Source: 'Osedax' symbiont bacterium Rs2_46_30_T18 (lineage in GTDB: Bacteria > Pseudomonadota > Gammaproteobacteria > Pseudomonadales > Balneatricaceae). From it: 42,632 bases of DNA. The notes beneath the pieces were generated by a model. The model was not told where the DNA came from. It worked only from the letters and a program-made list of their open reading frames with translations, and did no database searches. Shown piece by piece: positions 31,173 through 40,739 of the stretch. Every line of letters begins with the position of its first letter. The stretch's first letter is position 1. The stretch lies in NCBI GenBank assembly GCA_002163025.1, contig MABF01000353.1, forward strand, positions 874 through 43,505, read 5' to 3'. The position numbers were made by a program, and so were the translations under genes.

Positions 31173-31955
31173 TTAACGCTCGCCCGCTGCGTTTAACTCT
31201 CTGTGTTGGTAGGCTCTGATTAGCAAGCCTATACCCGCCGCTGCCAGTAGATGTTTCAGAGAGTGTCCACTGATAGCGCCTAACAGAGTATATATTTCTT
31301 GATCGAAGTATTCACATAGTTTGGCCAACAGATAAGCAACCAGCAGTTGCCAATAGCCCAGAGTAGCCGATCGTTTTTTAGTGAAAAATACTAATATAAT
31401 AGGGATAATTAGCATAGGCAGGAATTGTACCAATACATATATACGCAGATCCGAGATTCCATTAATTTCGCTGTACTGCCAGTACAGTACTGAGAATGCG
31501 CCAATCGCTAACAGTGGCCAGCAGATAAATTTTGCCAGTCGAATAGATACATACTCAGCCACTATCACTGCAAACAACAGCATAAATGCCATAGTCATCG
31601 GTAGCCGATCCCAAAACAGCGATTGATTATCTGGCTGCAGGTGATAATAGCCAGAACCCAGGGCCACCAAAGCCACAGCGATATAAAACAGCAAATACAA
31701 GTAACGGATTTCAAACAGATAGCGGCTGGGAGTAAATGGATACAAAGTCACTATCCCATAAATAGCGACAAGCACGAATGCCAGGTTAGAAAATACATTA
31801 AAGAAGTTTGCCATACCCAACAGTAAACGCTGGTCGGAAAACTGATGATAGCTTGAATCTTGAACAATAGGCTGTTGCTGCATGACCAGAATAACTGCAA
31901 ACACTGTAACAATTGCTATAAGAATCGATCCAAGTTTTTTACGGGTTAAGTTCAA
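31173..31955 (-). CDS. Ceramidase-like (CREST superfamily) membrane protein
   Basis: A 260-residue protein with seven or eight hydrophobic helices. It carries the alkaline-ceramidase-type signature: SGYYHLQPDNQSLFWDRLPM in the third helix region (conserved Ser, His, Asp), and ISGHSLKHLLAAAG near the C-terminus (two His). These residues bind the zinc ion in eukaryotic alkaline ceramidases. In bacteria the substrate is unknown and need not be ceramide. It is transcribed with rsuA. Confidence 0.82.
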   Translation of the reverse strand: MNLTRKKLGSILIAIVTVFAVILVMQQQPIVQDSSYHQFSDQRLLLGMANFFNVFSNLAFVLVAIYGIVTLYPFTPSRYLFEIRYLYLLFYIAVALVALGSGYYHLQPDNQSLFWDRLPMTMAFMLLFAVIVAEYVSIRLAKFICWPLLAIGAFSVLYWQYSEINGISDLRIYVLVQFLPMLIIPIILVFFTKKRSATLGYWQLLVAYLLAKLCEYFDQEIYTLLGAISGHSLKHLLAAAGIGLLIRAYQHRELNAAGER

Positions 31956-32033
31956 TGCATTTACTCTCGTTTAAGTGCTATAGACTTAATCGGCAATTAA
32001 GTCCTCTTGGCACAGTGTAATAGTACAGTGCAT

Positions 32034-33416
32034 TTAATGGGACTTCACTAACGCAATCAGACGCTTAACAGCCGTTATTCCCGAGAGATAGGCTCCATGC
32101 ACAGTACCGTGATAGTCAAACAAAGTATGCTCACCGGCAAACAGCAGTCTTTTATCCAACACTTGGCCGAATAAGTTAAAATCCTCAGGGGCACTACCAA
32201 CTGAGCTATAGGAATAAGAACCATAGCTGCAGGGGTCAACTGACCAGCGACTGACGATGATCTGTTTTGGCGGTGGCACTTTATTACCGAACATCTGCCG
32301 CAGTATTGCAGTAACTTCTCGGCTTATTTGGGCATCAATTTTGCGCTCTATTTCCCAGGCGTAATCCCCCACACAAATACCGACTAATAAATGCCCGGCA
32401 GAAAAAGTTTTGCTATTCATAAAATAGGGAAACTGGCCATCGGTCTTAGACATGTAACCAAAATACTGGGTATCTGGAGGCCAAAAACAGTGCTCATAGA
32501 GCAGCCCCACTTTAGTCACATTACCCATACCGAGCTTATCGATTAACTGCTGCTGGCGCTCGGGTAGTGGTGGAATGAAATTGACACTAGCGCTTTTTAG
32601 CACCCCCAGTGGCAATGTAACAATCACATAATCTGCTTCAAAGTTTGCCCGATCTGTAGTGACTTGCACCGCAGCATCGCTATAACTGATGCTCTGCACA
32701 TTTTGCTCTAGCTTTATATCTAGAGCATTTGCCAGCGGCTGTAATATAGCATCGTAACCATTGGGAAAGACTTGATCAGCCCCCTTAAAAGCCAGGTCTT
32801 GGTCAAAATAATAGGCTGATAAGAGGTTGATGCCTGCGCCGCTGTCAAATTCACTAAAGGCACTTAACGCCCATTTCATCAATGCCGACTTTGCTGTGCT
32901 ATCTGGCAACTCACGTAGTGCCTGCGCCAGCGAAATATCTTCATCGAGCTCGGCCAAACGCTGCTCAACAGCACTTAACAGCTGTTCAAAGTCCAACCAC
33001 CCCTGCTGTAATTGCTCAGCACTGATTTGTTGACCGTCACTGGTGTAGACGATCAAGCTTTCGTCATCAGTGACGAAGCGTTGGGCAGAAACTTGTTCTG
33101 CCAGCTGTGTAATTGGGTTGGCCACTGGTCCGTGTAGCCAGCCAGCGCCCATTTCAAAGGGAATACCTAAACTGCGGTCCGTCCACAAACGACCGCCAAT
33201 TCGATTTTTTGCCTCTAGCACTACTACTTGTGCACCGGCACTAACAAGCTGTTGCGCGGCAGACAAACCGGAAACCCCCGCCCCTATAACGATAACTGTC
33301 TGCCCTGCTAAGCGTCCTTTATTGGCGGCTATAGCGCTCAAGCTTGGGCTGGCGAGGCAACTTAAACCCAACAGTGCGTATTTAATAAAATCACGGCGTT
33401 GCTCATCGTTTAACAT
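32034..33416 (-). CDS. FAD-dependent amine oxidase with Tat signal
   Basis: A 460-residue flavin monoamine oxidase. The N-terminus MLNDEQRRDFIKYALLG is a twin-arginine export signal (RRDFIK) followed by a hydrophobic stretch to about residue 31. The FAD site is TVIVIGAGVSGLSAAQQLV (residues 40-58) with VVLEAKNRIGGRLW and MGAGWLHGP. The closing FAD segment is LLFAGEHT...HGTVHGAYLSGITA. It resembles plant and bacterial polyamine oxidases. It likely oxidises a polyamine or other amine in the periplasm. A decayed copy of the first 20 codons and the upstream region lies 172 bp upstream. Confidence 0.93.
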   Translation of the reverse strand: MLNDEQRRDFIKYALLGLSCLASPSLSAIAANKGRLAGQTVIVIGAGVSGLSAAQQLVSAGAQVVVLEAKNRIGGRLWTDRSLGIPFEMGAGWLHGPVANPITQLAEQVSAQRFVTDDESLIVYTSDGQQISAEQLQQGWLDFEQLLSAVEQRLAELDEDISLAQALRELPDSTAKSALMKWALSAFSEFDSGAGINLLSAYYFDQDLAFKGADQVFPNGYDAILQPLANALDIKLEQNVQSISYSDAAVQVTTDRANFEADYVIVTLPLGVLKSASVNFIPPLPERQQQLIDKLGMGNVTKVGLLYEHCFWPPDTQYFGYMSKTDGQFPYFMNSKTFSAGHLLVGICVGDYAWEIERKIDAQISREVTAILRQMFGNKVPPPKQIIVSRWSVDPCSYGSYSYSSVGSAPEDFNLFGQVLDKRLLFAGEHTLFDYHGTVHGAYLSGITAVKRLIALVKSH

Positions 33417-33489
33417 ACTTCTAGCCCCTTAGAATAAAAGCCGGTGCGCAAATAAGCAGCACAGCAACAATGGTTTGCTGTGTTGCAAG

Positions 33490-33588
33490 CACTTTCTGGT
33501 GGTCATAACACTTAAGTTTGCGCTGGCAAGACTACTCAAAGCTTGCTGGCAATTTAATAAAATCACGGCATTGCTCATCATTCAACAT
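33490..33588 (-). pseudogene. Decayed duplicate of the amine oxidase 5' end
   Basis: From ATG 33588 the minus strand reads MLNDEQCRDFIKLPASFE and stops at TAG 33532. The intact gene reads MLNDEQRRDFIKYALLG. The DNA match is close over about 36 bases, continues in a shifted frame (SSLASANLS against LSCLASPSLS), and extends weakly upstream of both ATGs. The twin-arginine pair has become Cys-Arg. This is a frameshifted leftover of a tandem duplication or a lost paralogue. The rest of 33417-33791 shows no gene. Confidence 0.8.
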
Positions 33589-33791
33589 GCCCTTAACCTC
33601 TGAGAAGAAAAGCGGGCTTTTCACCACCGATGGCTATATTTTGCAGTTTGACTGTCACTGGGGGAGATTCAATGCGCTATCCAAGATAGATAGCTCTGGG
33701 AATACCAAGGAAATCAAGCTGCTGCGCCAAGAGACGGCAAGCTGATCGGTACTAATGTTCCAGCTGCTCGCGCAATGCTGAAAATTGGCTT
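33589..33791. other. Intergenic remainder before the histidine kinase stop
   Basis: About 200 bp; bases just above 33588 resemble the upstream flank of the intact amine oxidase, and the rest shows nothing recognisable. No terminator for the histidine kinase gene is obvious. Confidence 0.4.
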
Positions 33792-35897
33792 TTAAGCGAC
33801 CGCCGCGACCGGGATCGGCAGCGAAAATTTTATACAACAGCCCGGCTGTTGAACAGTCGATTCTAACCAGACTCTACCGCCATTGCGCTCGATCAGTTTT
33901 TTTACTACTGCCAGCCCCATGCCACTGCCTTCAATTTCATCTCTGGGCTTCAACGTTTTAAACATTTGAAAGACTTTATCAGACATTGAAGGATCAATGC
34001 CTGGGCCATTGTCACGCACGCTGAAAATGTGCTCATTGGACAGCATCCTATAGCTGATTTGAATCTCACCGGCATTCAGGTGATGGTGCTTGATCGCGTT
34101 GCCAATCAGGTTGTGCAGTACCTGATTGAGCAGCCCTTGCTGAACTTCAATACTTGGCAAGTTAAAATTCACCGCAAATCCCTGTTGCCTTGCAGCCAGT
34201 AAATCAACAATATTCGCAACCATCAGGTTCAAATCTGTTAACTCTAACTGCGAGGCATTAGTGCCGGCTCTGGAATACTGTAACAGTCCCGCTAACATAT
34301 CTTCCAACCTCGCTACACGGCCTTTTAGCAACTGCATATAATTAGCACTCTCATCATCTAAATGCTCTTTTATATTTTCCTCTATCCACAGTGCCAAATT
34401 TCCTATGGCACGCAGTGGGGCTTTTAAGTCGTGAGAGGCAACATAGGCGAACTGTTCTAAATCTTCGTTGGAGCGCTGCAGGTCTGCAGCGTAAGTTTGA
34501 CTTTCAATTTCAGCCTTTTTCCGCTGGTCAATTTTTTGGATAGAGCCAACCATCCGCTGTGCTTTTCCCTGCTCATCCCAGCAGGCCTGGCCGCTGCCGA
34601 GAAACCAGAGGTATGCTCCGCTTTTATGGCGCATCCTATACTCTATCTGGTAGCGGGTATTCTGATTAAAATGCAGTGCTAATAAACGTTCACTGCGACT
34701 GCGATCATCCGGGTGTAACATGTCGATAAACTGCTCGATATTCGACTCTATCTCAGCATCCCGATAACCGAGCAAATGATAAAACTGAGGCGACCAGTAC
34801 AACTGTGATTTGCCGATATCTCGCCAGTCCCAGATACCGACACTTGCCCCTTGTACTGCCAGTGCAAAACGCTGCTCACTGAGCTTTAAAGCACGGGTTT
34901 GGCTTGCAACTTCCAGGGAGATTTTATAATGTGCCCGATTGAGTTGGTAAAATTGCAGACCGGCCAGTATTGAAATAATCAGGGCGCCAAAGGCCGTTAT
35001 CCCAGGGATAAAATATGAGTATCGCACTGCGTTGCGCGGCTGCAGAGTTAGCAGCCAACTGCGCTGCGCAAAAGAAATAGTGGTCTGATAGTGTTGTTCG
35101 CCCTGCACCGGTACTGCATCCACCCCGTACAACAATTGTTGATCTGCCAAATCAATGATCTGTATGTCTGATGCTGTTGCCACTTTAGCGCTAGCAGGTG
35201 CAATTAAGTCAGCCAACCGCAACACTATGGTCGCGAAACCCAACAATTTCCGCCGCCGCTCAGCTATCGCTGTTGGATCTGATTTACCTGAATATACAGG
35301 GTAGTATATCCATACGCTGGTCTGCTGTTGAGCCAATTTGACCCCCGCTGTCATCACCGCTTGTCCGGTATCTCTGGCATTTTGCAAGGCGCTAAGAGTC
35401 GCTGGATGCGAGCCTAAGTTATAACCTAGACTCAACTCGTTGCCTCGTACAGGGTAGATATAATACACCGGGTAGTATTGTGGGCGAAATGCAGAGACCG
35501 TTATGGATCCGCTCTGGCCCTGGACTATTTGATAATTGCCAAATCCCTGGCCTGTGGCCTGCATCTCAAAATCTTTTCGTCGGTCGTGTCCTACACTGGG
35601 AACCCACTGCAAGGCCTGTATGTTATCGCGATCTTTTAGTAGCGACGCAGCAAAATGCTCAAAGCTTTCGCGGTTTAAATTTTCGCTGCTGTGGATAAAG
35701 CTCTTTAGTGAAACCAGCAATTCACGGCTGGCCTGCAAGCTCGCTTCGACACTTTGAAAATAGTTATTTGCCTGCTGATGAAAGGTATCTCTCTGCTCTA
35801 TTTTAAGACTGTTACTGACAAACAGAAACAGCAGCAGCGCAGTGACTAAACCTACTAACAGCGTGATCAATGATGTGATATAGAACCTTTCTTGCAT
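33792..35897 (-). CDS. Hybrid-free sensor histidine kinase: CHASE-PAS-HisKA-HATPase
   Basis: A 701-residue membrane kinase. Helix 1 at about residues 7-27; a CHASE domain at about 60-290 (NIQALQWVPSVGHDRRKDFE, YYPVYYIYPVRGNELSLGYN); helix 2 (YFIPGITAFGALIISILAGL); a PAS/PAC module near 345-460 (QFIDMLHPDD); HisKA with phospho-His in FAYVASHDLKAPLRAIG; and HATPase with NLIGNAIKHHH, VRDNGPGIDP, GSGMGLAVVKKLIERNGG. The SHDLKAPLR form is that of phytochrome-like kinases. It has no receiver domain. It is 50 bp downstream of the REC-GGDEF-EAL gene and likely signals to it. AAGGAT precedes the ATG. Confidence 0.93.
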   Translation of the reverse strand: MQERFYITSLITLLVGLVTALLLFLFVSNSLKIEQRDTFHQQANNYFQSVEASLQASRELLVSLKSFIHSSENLNRESFEHFAASLLKDRDNIQALQWVPSVGHDRRKDFEMQATGQGFGNYQIVQGQSGSITVSAFRPQYYPVYYIYPVRGNELSLGYNLGSHPATLSALQNARDTGQAVMTAGVKLAQQQTSVWIYYPVYSGKSDPTAIAERRRKLLGFATIVLRLADLIAPASAKVATASDIQIIDLADQQLLYGVDAVPVQGEQHYQTTISFAQRSWLLTLQPRNAVRYSYFIPGITAFGALIISILAGLQFYQLNRAHYKISLEVASQTRALKLSEQRFALAVQGASVGIWDWRDIGKSQLYWSPQFYHLLGYRDAEIESNIEQFIDMLHPDDRSRSERLLALHFNQNTRYQIEYRMRHKSGAYLWFLGSGQACWDEQGKAQRMVGSIQKIDQRKKAEIESQTYAADLQRSNEDLEQFAYVASHDLKAPLRAIGNLALWIEENIKEHLDDESANYMQLLKGRVARLEDMLAGLLQYSRAGTNASQLELTDLNLMVANIVDLLAARQQGFAVNFNLPSIEVQQGLLNQVLHNLIGNAIKHHHLNAGEIQISYRMLSNEHIFSVRDNGPGIDPSMSDKVFQMFKTLKPRDEIEGSGMGLAVVKKLIERNGGRVWLESTVQQPGCCIKFSLPIPVAAVA

Positions 35898-35947
35898 TTT
35901 ATTTTTATCCTTTTAACGCAACTATCTATCCCGTACAGCAGCTTCCA

Positions 35948-37657
35948 CTAACCCGAGGCGCGGGGAATTTTTTTACGTGATCCCAAATAAGTAATTAAGT
36001 CCTGTGCAGACAGAGGCCGGGAAAAATGAAACCCTTGAAGTTCATCACGCTTGGACAGCGGTAGCAGCAATATCTGCGATTCAGCTTCAATGCCCTCTAC
36101 TACTACCGTTAAATCTAAGGTATTGGCCAGCGAGATAATGATATTGCAGATTTTTTTACAGGAATCGGAGGTTTCTATATTCTCAACAAATGAACGATCT
36201 ATTTTAATCTTGTCTATCGGCAGGTCATTGAGCCTGCTCAGTGAAGAGTAACCAGTACCGAAGTCATCAATAGACCAGCGACAGCCAATGTCCGACAGCT
36301 GGGCCAGTGCATCTGTCACTTGCGAGATATTCTCCATCAGGGCTGTTTCAGTAATTTCTAACTCGAGTAGTTCTGGTGCGATATTGTATTGAGCCAAAGT
36401 ATTAATGATATGCTCGGTAAAACCTGGTTCTTCTATTTGTAGAGGAGAGATATTAATGGCGACTGGCACTATGCTTAAATCTTGATCAAGCCAAGTGCGT
36501 AACTGCAGGCAACTCTGCTCAATAACCCAGCGACCAATCTCCAAGATGCAGCGTGAGCGCTCGGCGATCGGAATAAAAACATCCGGGCCAATGCGCTCGC
36601 CAGAACCGGTACGCCACCTCAAAAGCACTTCTACCCCACAAACGCTGTGATCGGCGACTGATACTTTCGGCTGATAGTTAAGATACAGCTCGTTATTGGC
36701 AATAGCACAGCTCAGCGCTCGCTCCAGTTCTGCAGCTTTCGCTAAGCTATCCTTCATTTTTGGATTAAAAAACAGGCAAGCATTTCTGCCTTTGTGTTTG
36801 ATTTGATACAGTGCGTTGTCCGCCTCGCGCAATACCTCCTCTATACTCTCGCTAATTTGCCCGGGAGTAACAACCGAAACGCCAATCGATGCCTGGCAAT
36901 ACAAAGGTTGATACCCGAACATAATCGGCTGTTCAAACACAGCCAACACTTTATCTTTTAGCTCTGAGATATCTTGCGAGTGCTTATAACAATTAAACAC
37001 AACCGCAAATTCATCGCCTCCCAAACGCGCAACAATATCAGATTTACGCACCGCCAGCTGCAGCCGCTCGGCCAGTTCAACCAGTACCGCATCTCCGGCT
37101 GGACGACCGTAGCGATCATTAATAACTTTGAAATTATCTAAATCAATCAATAACAGTGCCAGGTAATTTCCAGTGCGATTGGCCGTTGCCAGCGAGAACG
37201 CGAGTTCCTGATCGAATTTTCCACGATTAGCCAGTCCGGTTAAGCTGTCGGTGTATGCCAACTTAGTGAGTTTTTTTGCGTGATCTTTCTTGGCTAAAGA
37301 AAAGCGTACTACTCGGTTTAACAGCTGTGCAGTCAGCTGGTCTTTAATCAAGTAGTCACTGGCTCCATACTCACAAGCTTTAGTATCAATGCGCGGATCG
37401 TCGACACCGGTGAGTAATATCAGTGGGGTAATGTTGCCACGCGAGGTGACCTGGCGAATAATATCTATGCCTGAGAGATGGCCTATATTTTGATCGATAA
37501 AACAAATATCATAGCGCTGTAACTGTGCCACTAAATCTATTGCCTCTGGATCTTTGACCCAGTGTACTTCAACCTGATCAGTGCTAAACGCCCGCAGTAA
37601 GATTCTTTTAATACTGAGAAAATCAACTTCGTCGTCATCAACTATAAGAACTAACAA
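35948..37657 (-). CDS. Response regulator with GGDEF and EAL domains (c-di-GMP turnover)
   Basis: A 569-residue protein. REC at 1-120 (LIVDDDEVDF, phospho-Asp55 in ICFIDQNIG, Lys in LIKDQLT); GGDEF at about 130-290 with intact RLGGDEFAVV and an inhibitory RxxD (RKSD) five residues before it; EAL at about 310-555 with EVLLRWR in place of EALLRW, and complete metal-site motifs ELEITETALMEN, SIDDFGTGYSSL, KIKIDRSFV and VVEGIEAESQ. Both synthesis and breakdown of cyclic di-GMP look possible. The start is TTG 37657, with GCAGGTG 5 bases before and no ATG nearby. The histidine kinase gene follows at 50 bp. Confidence 0.93.
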   Translation of the reverse strand: MLVLIVDDDEVDFLSIKRILLRAFSTDQVEVHWVKDPEAIDLVAQLQRYDICFIDQNIGHLSGIDIIRQVTSRGNITPLILLTGVDDPRIDTKACEYGASDYLIKDQLTAQLLNRVVRFSLAKKDHAKKLTKLAYTDSLTGLANRGKFDQELAFSLATANRTGNYLALLLIDLDNFKVINDRYGRPAGDAVLVELAERLQLAVRKSDIVARLGGDEFAVVFNCYKHSQDISELKDKVLAVFEQPIMFGYQPLYCQASIGVSVVTPGQISESIEEVLREADNALYQIKHKGRNACLFFNPKMKDSLAKAAELERALSCAIANNELYLNYQPKVSVADHSVCGVEVLLRWRTGSGERIGPDVFIPIAERSRCILEIGRWVIEQSCLQLRTWLDQDLSIVPVAINISPLQIEEPGFTEHIINTLAQYNIAPELLELEITETALMENISQVTDALAQLSDIGCRWSIDDFGTGYSSLSRLNDLPIDKIKIDRSFVENIETSDSCKKICNIIISLANTLDLTVVVEGIEAESQILLLPLSKRDELQGFHFSRPLSAQDLITYLGSRKKIPRASG

Positions 37658-38033
37658 CTGAGCACCTGCCTTTTAAACAATATGGTGGCTATACCAGATC
37701 CGCCATAGTAACCGACTCAACTTATGAAAATTCGCTGTTAAAACAGAAACACGTTTAGAGATAATAAACAGTCACTTACCCTGATCATACTAATGGGGAT
37801 AACGTTCAGGGAAGAAGGGAATAATAGCTCTATCCGCGTGACCTATAAGCTGTGCCTAGGGTGATATTTCATGTCTTGCATTGAATATAGTTCTCATTTG
37901 CAAAAAAGCAAAAAAATGCACCGTTTTGCAACTCGTTCAGATAAAGCTAGTCATTTGCCTCAGTAATCTTGTCAATAACGAAGTGTTAGCGCGCTAAAGA
38001 GTCTGGTAAGAGCTGTGAAATCAGTCGTTAAAT
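37658..38033. other. Intergenic region, no gene recognised
   Basis: About 376 bp between the LysR stop and the response regulator start, both on the minus strand. It must hold the promoter of the two-component genes; no clear -35/-10 pair stood out. No RNA gene or long inverted repeat was seen. Confidence 0.5.
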
Positions 38034-38939
38034 CTAGCCACATCTATCGGACATCAGAGGATCCAATGCCAACTGCTTAAATATCCACTGTTCAAACAGT
38101 TGAACATTTTGCTGTTGCTCGAATTGCTGCGGATAGACAATAAAATAATCGCGCAAACTGGGCACTGATTCGACAAAAATCTGCCGTAACTTTCCCTGAG
38201 CTAACTCCTCTGTGATCAGGATTGGGTCAATCAGCGCCACCCCGGTTCCAGCTATGCAAGCATCGAGGATCTGAGAAGTATTTTGAAAATCAAAGGAGAC
38301 CACTGGATCGTTAAAGTCCAGCTGCTGGGATACAAACCACTCTCGCCACTCGCTCATCACTTTGGCATTGAAAAGCAGGGGTTGATCTAAAATGTCAGAC
38401 ACTTGCTGAATATCTAAGTACATTTTTGGCTGACAAACGGCCACTAAGCGCTCGCGGCACAACCTTTTAGCCACCATTCCTTTCCAGGGACCGATTCCCC
38501 GGCGAATCACCAAATCAAATTCTTGTTTATTAAAATCAGAGGCACTCGTACTGGTCTGTACTTTCAATTGCAAATTTGGCTGTAACTTTCTAAAACCAGA
38601 CAACTTTGGCAGCAGCCAACGGGTGGCAAAAAAAGGCACTACGGACATTTTAATTTCCTGCATAGCGTCAGCTGCCCCCTCTGTTAATTCCCTGCTAGCC
38701 TTGAGCAAGGTATCTATGCCTAATTTTACTTGTGGATAATATCGCTGCCCCGCTGCGCTCAACACAACTTGGCGATCTAGTCGCACAAATAACGCCACCC
38801 CCAGACGCGATTCTAACTGGCGAATTTGATGGCTGACTGCAGAGGGGGAAACAAAGAGCTCAGCGGAGGCCAGCGAAAAACTCTTGAGTCTCGCTGCACT
38901 TTCAAAAGTACGCAGACTGTTTAATGAGGGAAGTGACAT
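38034..38939 (-). CDS. LysR-family regulator, GcvA-like, likely of the sugar-acid operon
   Basis: A 301-residue LysR protein. The HTH region reads LNSLRTFESAARLKSFSLAS then AELFVSPSAVSHQIRQLESR, with LGVALFVRLDR after it, the pattern of the GcvA/AmpR branch. The effector domain follows with IVVP-type segments and a GTGVALIDPILI loop. ATG 38939 has AGGA 8 bases before it; TTG 38954 is the only upstream alternative. It is divergent from the aldehyde dehydrogenase gene across 136 bp, the classic arrangement for a LysR activator of the neighbouring operon. Confidence 0.9.
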   Translation of the reverse strand: MSLPSLNSLRTFESAARLKSFSLASAELFVSPSAVSHQIRQLESRLGVALFVRLDRQVVLSAAGQRYYPQVKLGIDTLLKASRELTEGAADAMQEIKMSVVPFFATRWLLPKLSGFRKLQPNLQLKVQTSTSASDFNKQEFDLVIRRGIGPWKGMVAKRLCRERLVAVCQPKMYLDIQQVSDILDQPLLFNAKVMSEWREWFVSQQLDFNDPVVSFDFQNTSQILDACIAGTGVALIDPILITEELAQGKLRQIFVESVPSLRDYFIVYPQQFEQQQNVQLFEQWIFKQLALDPLMSDRCG

Positions 38940-38976
38940 GCTCTGATCCTGCAATTAATGGCCAGCACAGTATACA

Positions 38977-39015
38977 TGAGCAAACGCTCAACTGTAGACT
39001 GAAAAGAACTCTTTT
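38977..39015. promoter_or_regulatory. Candidate operator region between LysR and aldehyde dehydrogenase
   Basis: Two short inverted repeats lie in the divergent promoter region: TGAGC-aaac-GCTCA (38977-38990) and AAAAGA-ac-TCTTTT (39002-39015). Either may be bound by the LysR protein; neither is a proven site. Confidence 0.35.
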
Positions 39016-39075
39016 GTCGCCATTAAAATTACTGCCTATGATGGGGCCAATCATTATTCAGCTGAGGAAACAGAC

Positions 39076-40668
39076 ATGCAGATATCAGGAAAGGTTTTAA
39101 TCAAAGGGGAGTGGCTATTGGGAGCAGGTGCTGGTTTTAATGCCAGCAACCCCACCACCTTGCAAAAATCCAGCGAGACTTTCTACAATGCCGACAGCGC
39201 TCAAGCGCAAGCGGCAGCCACAGCAGCTGCTCAAGCATTTGATCTGTATAGCCAATATAGCGACCTACAGAAAGCCAATTTCCTGCGCACTATCGCCACG
39301 CAGCTTGAGAAAATACGCCCAGAAATAGTACTACGAGCCACTTGGGAAACCGCCCTGGGGGAAATGCGTATCAACGGCGAGCTGGGAAGAACCATAGGCC
39401 AACTGAATATGTTTGCTCAGCTACTGGACAAAGGCGACTGGAAACGCCCGGTTATCGATCTGGCGCAAGCGGATCGACAGCCGCTACCCAAACCTGATAT
39501 TCGACTCACTCAAGTGCCGCTGGGCCCCGTGGTAGTCTTTGCTGCCAGTAACTTCCCACTAGCGTTTTCGGTCGCAGGTGGAGACACGGCATCAGCACTG
39601 GCAGCCGGCTGCCCGGTGATTGTCAAAACCCACAGCGCGCACCCTGGAACTTCTGAATTAGTCGCCTCAGCCATCTTAGCGGCGATTGAGCAGTGTGATT
39701 TACCCAGGGGAGTGTTTGCCATGCTGCATGGCGGCGGACGCACAGTTGGGGCTACCTTAGTCACCGCCGCGCAAGTAAAAGCGGTAGGGTTTACCGGTTC
39801 TATTAGCGGTGGACGGGCCCTCTATGATCTGGCTGTTGGCCGACGTGAACCTATCCCTTTTTACGGTGAATTAGGCTCTACCAACCCGGTATTTTTACTG
39901 CCACAATCACTGGCACAGAAAGCAGAGCAAATAGCCGCTTCATTTATCGGCGCACTGACCATGGGAGTGGGGCAATTTTGTACCAGCCCAGGCATATTAA
40001 TTGCCGTTAAAGGAAACGCACTGGAGCGGCTACTGGCCTCTCTTGCCGAGAAAACCCCGACCTTAGCCGCCGCTACTATGCTCACAACCGGCATTTGTAA
40101 CAGCTATCAACAAGCCTGTGAACAGCGCGCAGCTATGCCTAGTCTTAAACAAATTGCCTGTGGTGAAAGTGCAGACAGTGAAGCCAGCCAGGCACAAGTC
40201 CAGCTGTTCAGTGTCGATGCCAGCGACTACTTAAAACAAGCTGAACTGGAAGAGGAAGTATTTGGTCCGGCCACTCTAGTGGTCTGCTGTGAAGACAGTG
40301 CACAGTTATTAGCGGTTGCTAACAGCCTCGGCGGACATCTTACTGCAGCATTATTTGCCGATGAAGAAGATCAAAATTTAGCGGGACAACTGTTGCCGAT
40401 CTTACAACAGCGCATTGGCAGAATATTGTTTGATGGCTACGGAACGGGGGTTGAATTAAGTTCGGCAATGTCTCACGGAGGCCCTTACCCAAGTAGTACC
40501 GCAGGCCAAAGCACCTCTGTAGGCACTAGAGCCATAGAGCGCTTTACCCGCCCATTGTGCTATCAAAATACTCCGGATGCGCTGTTGCCTGCTGAGCTGA
40601 AAAATGCCAACCCCAACTCAATTATGCGTTTGGTTAATAACCGCTGGACCACCACGGCAATAAACTGA
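39076..40668 (+). CDS. Alpha-ketoglutarate semialdehyde (2,5-dioxovalerate) dehydrogenase
   Basis: A 530-residue aldehyde dehydrogenase of the type III KGSA dehydrogenase kind, longer than ordinary ALDHs. Landmarks: ATWETALGEMRINGELGRTI, VPLGPVVVFAASNFPLAFSV, CPVIVKTHSAHPGTSELVA, VGFTGSISGGRALYDLA, GELGSTNPVFLLP (general-base Glu), GVGQFCTSPG (catalytic Cys) and YPSSTAGQSTSVGTRAI near the end. It oxidises 2,5-dioxopentanoate to 2-oxoglutarate with NAD(P)+, the last step of non-phosphorylative pentose, glucarate or hydroxyproline pathways. GAGGAAA precedes the ATG. It is the first gene of the operon. Confidence 0.92.
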   Translation: MQISGKVLIKGEWLLGAGAGFNASNPTTLQKSSETFYNADSAQAQAAATAAAQAFDLYSQYSDLQKANFLRTIATQLEKIRPEIVLRATWETALGEMRINGELGRTIGQLNMFAQLLDKGDWKRPVIDLAQADRQPLPKPDIRLTQVPLGPVVVFAASNFPLAFSVAGGDTASALAAGCPVIVKTHSAHPGTSELVASAILAAIEQCDLPRGVFAMLHGGGRTVGATLVTAAQVKAVGFTGSISGGRALYDLAVGRREPIPFYGELGSTNPVFLLPQSLAQKAEQIAASFIGALTMGVGQFCTSPGILIAVKGNALERLLASLAEKTPTLAAATMLTTGICNSYQQACEQRAAMPSLKQIACGESADSEASQAQVQLFSVDASDYLKQAELEEEVFGPATLVVCCEDSAQLLAVANSLGGHLTAALFADEEDQNLAGQLLPILQQRIGRILFDGYGTGVELSSAMSHGGPYPSSTAGQSTSVGTRAIERFTRPLCYQNTPDALLPAELKNANPNSIMRLVNNRWTTTAIN

Positions 40669-40694
40669 GAGACTGCTTAAACTTGCGGTAACAT

Positions 40695-40739
40695 GTCAGT
40701 GCTGATAGCGTCCTGAAAGCAGGCTTTATCAGTACTGGC
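40695..40739 (+). terminator. Intercistronic stem-loop in the sugar-acid operon
   Basis: GTCAGTGCTGATA (40695-40707) pairs with TATCAGTACTGGC (40727-40739) over 13 bp with two G-U pairs; the loop holds a further CCTG-aaag-CAGG hairpin. The structure is followed by ACTTTAATTAAC. It may stabilise the dehydrogenase message or attenuate readthrough. Similar 15-base segments (ACTTGCGGTAAC / ACTTGTGGTAAC) flank it. Confidence 0.5.
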
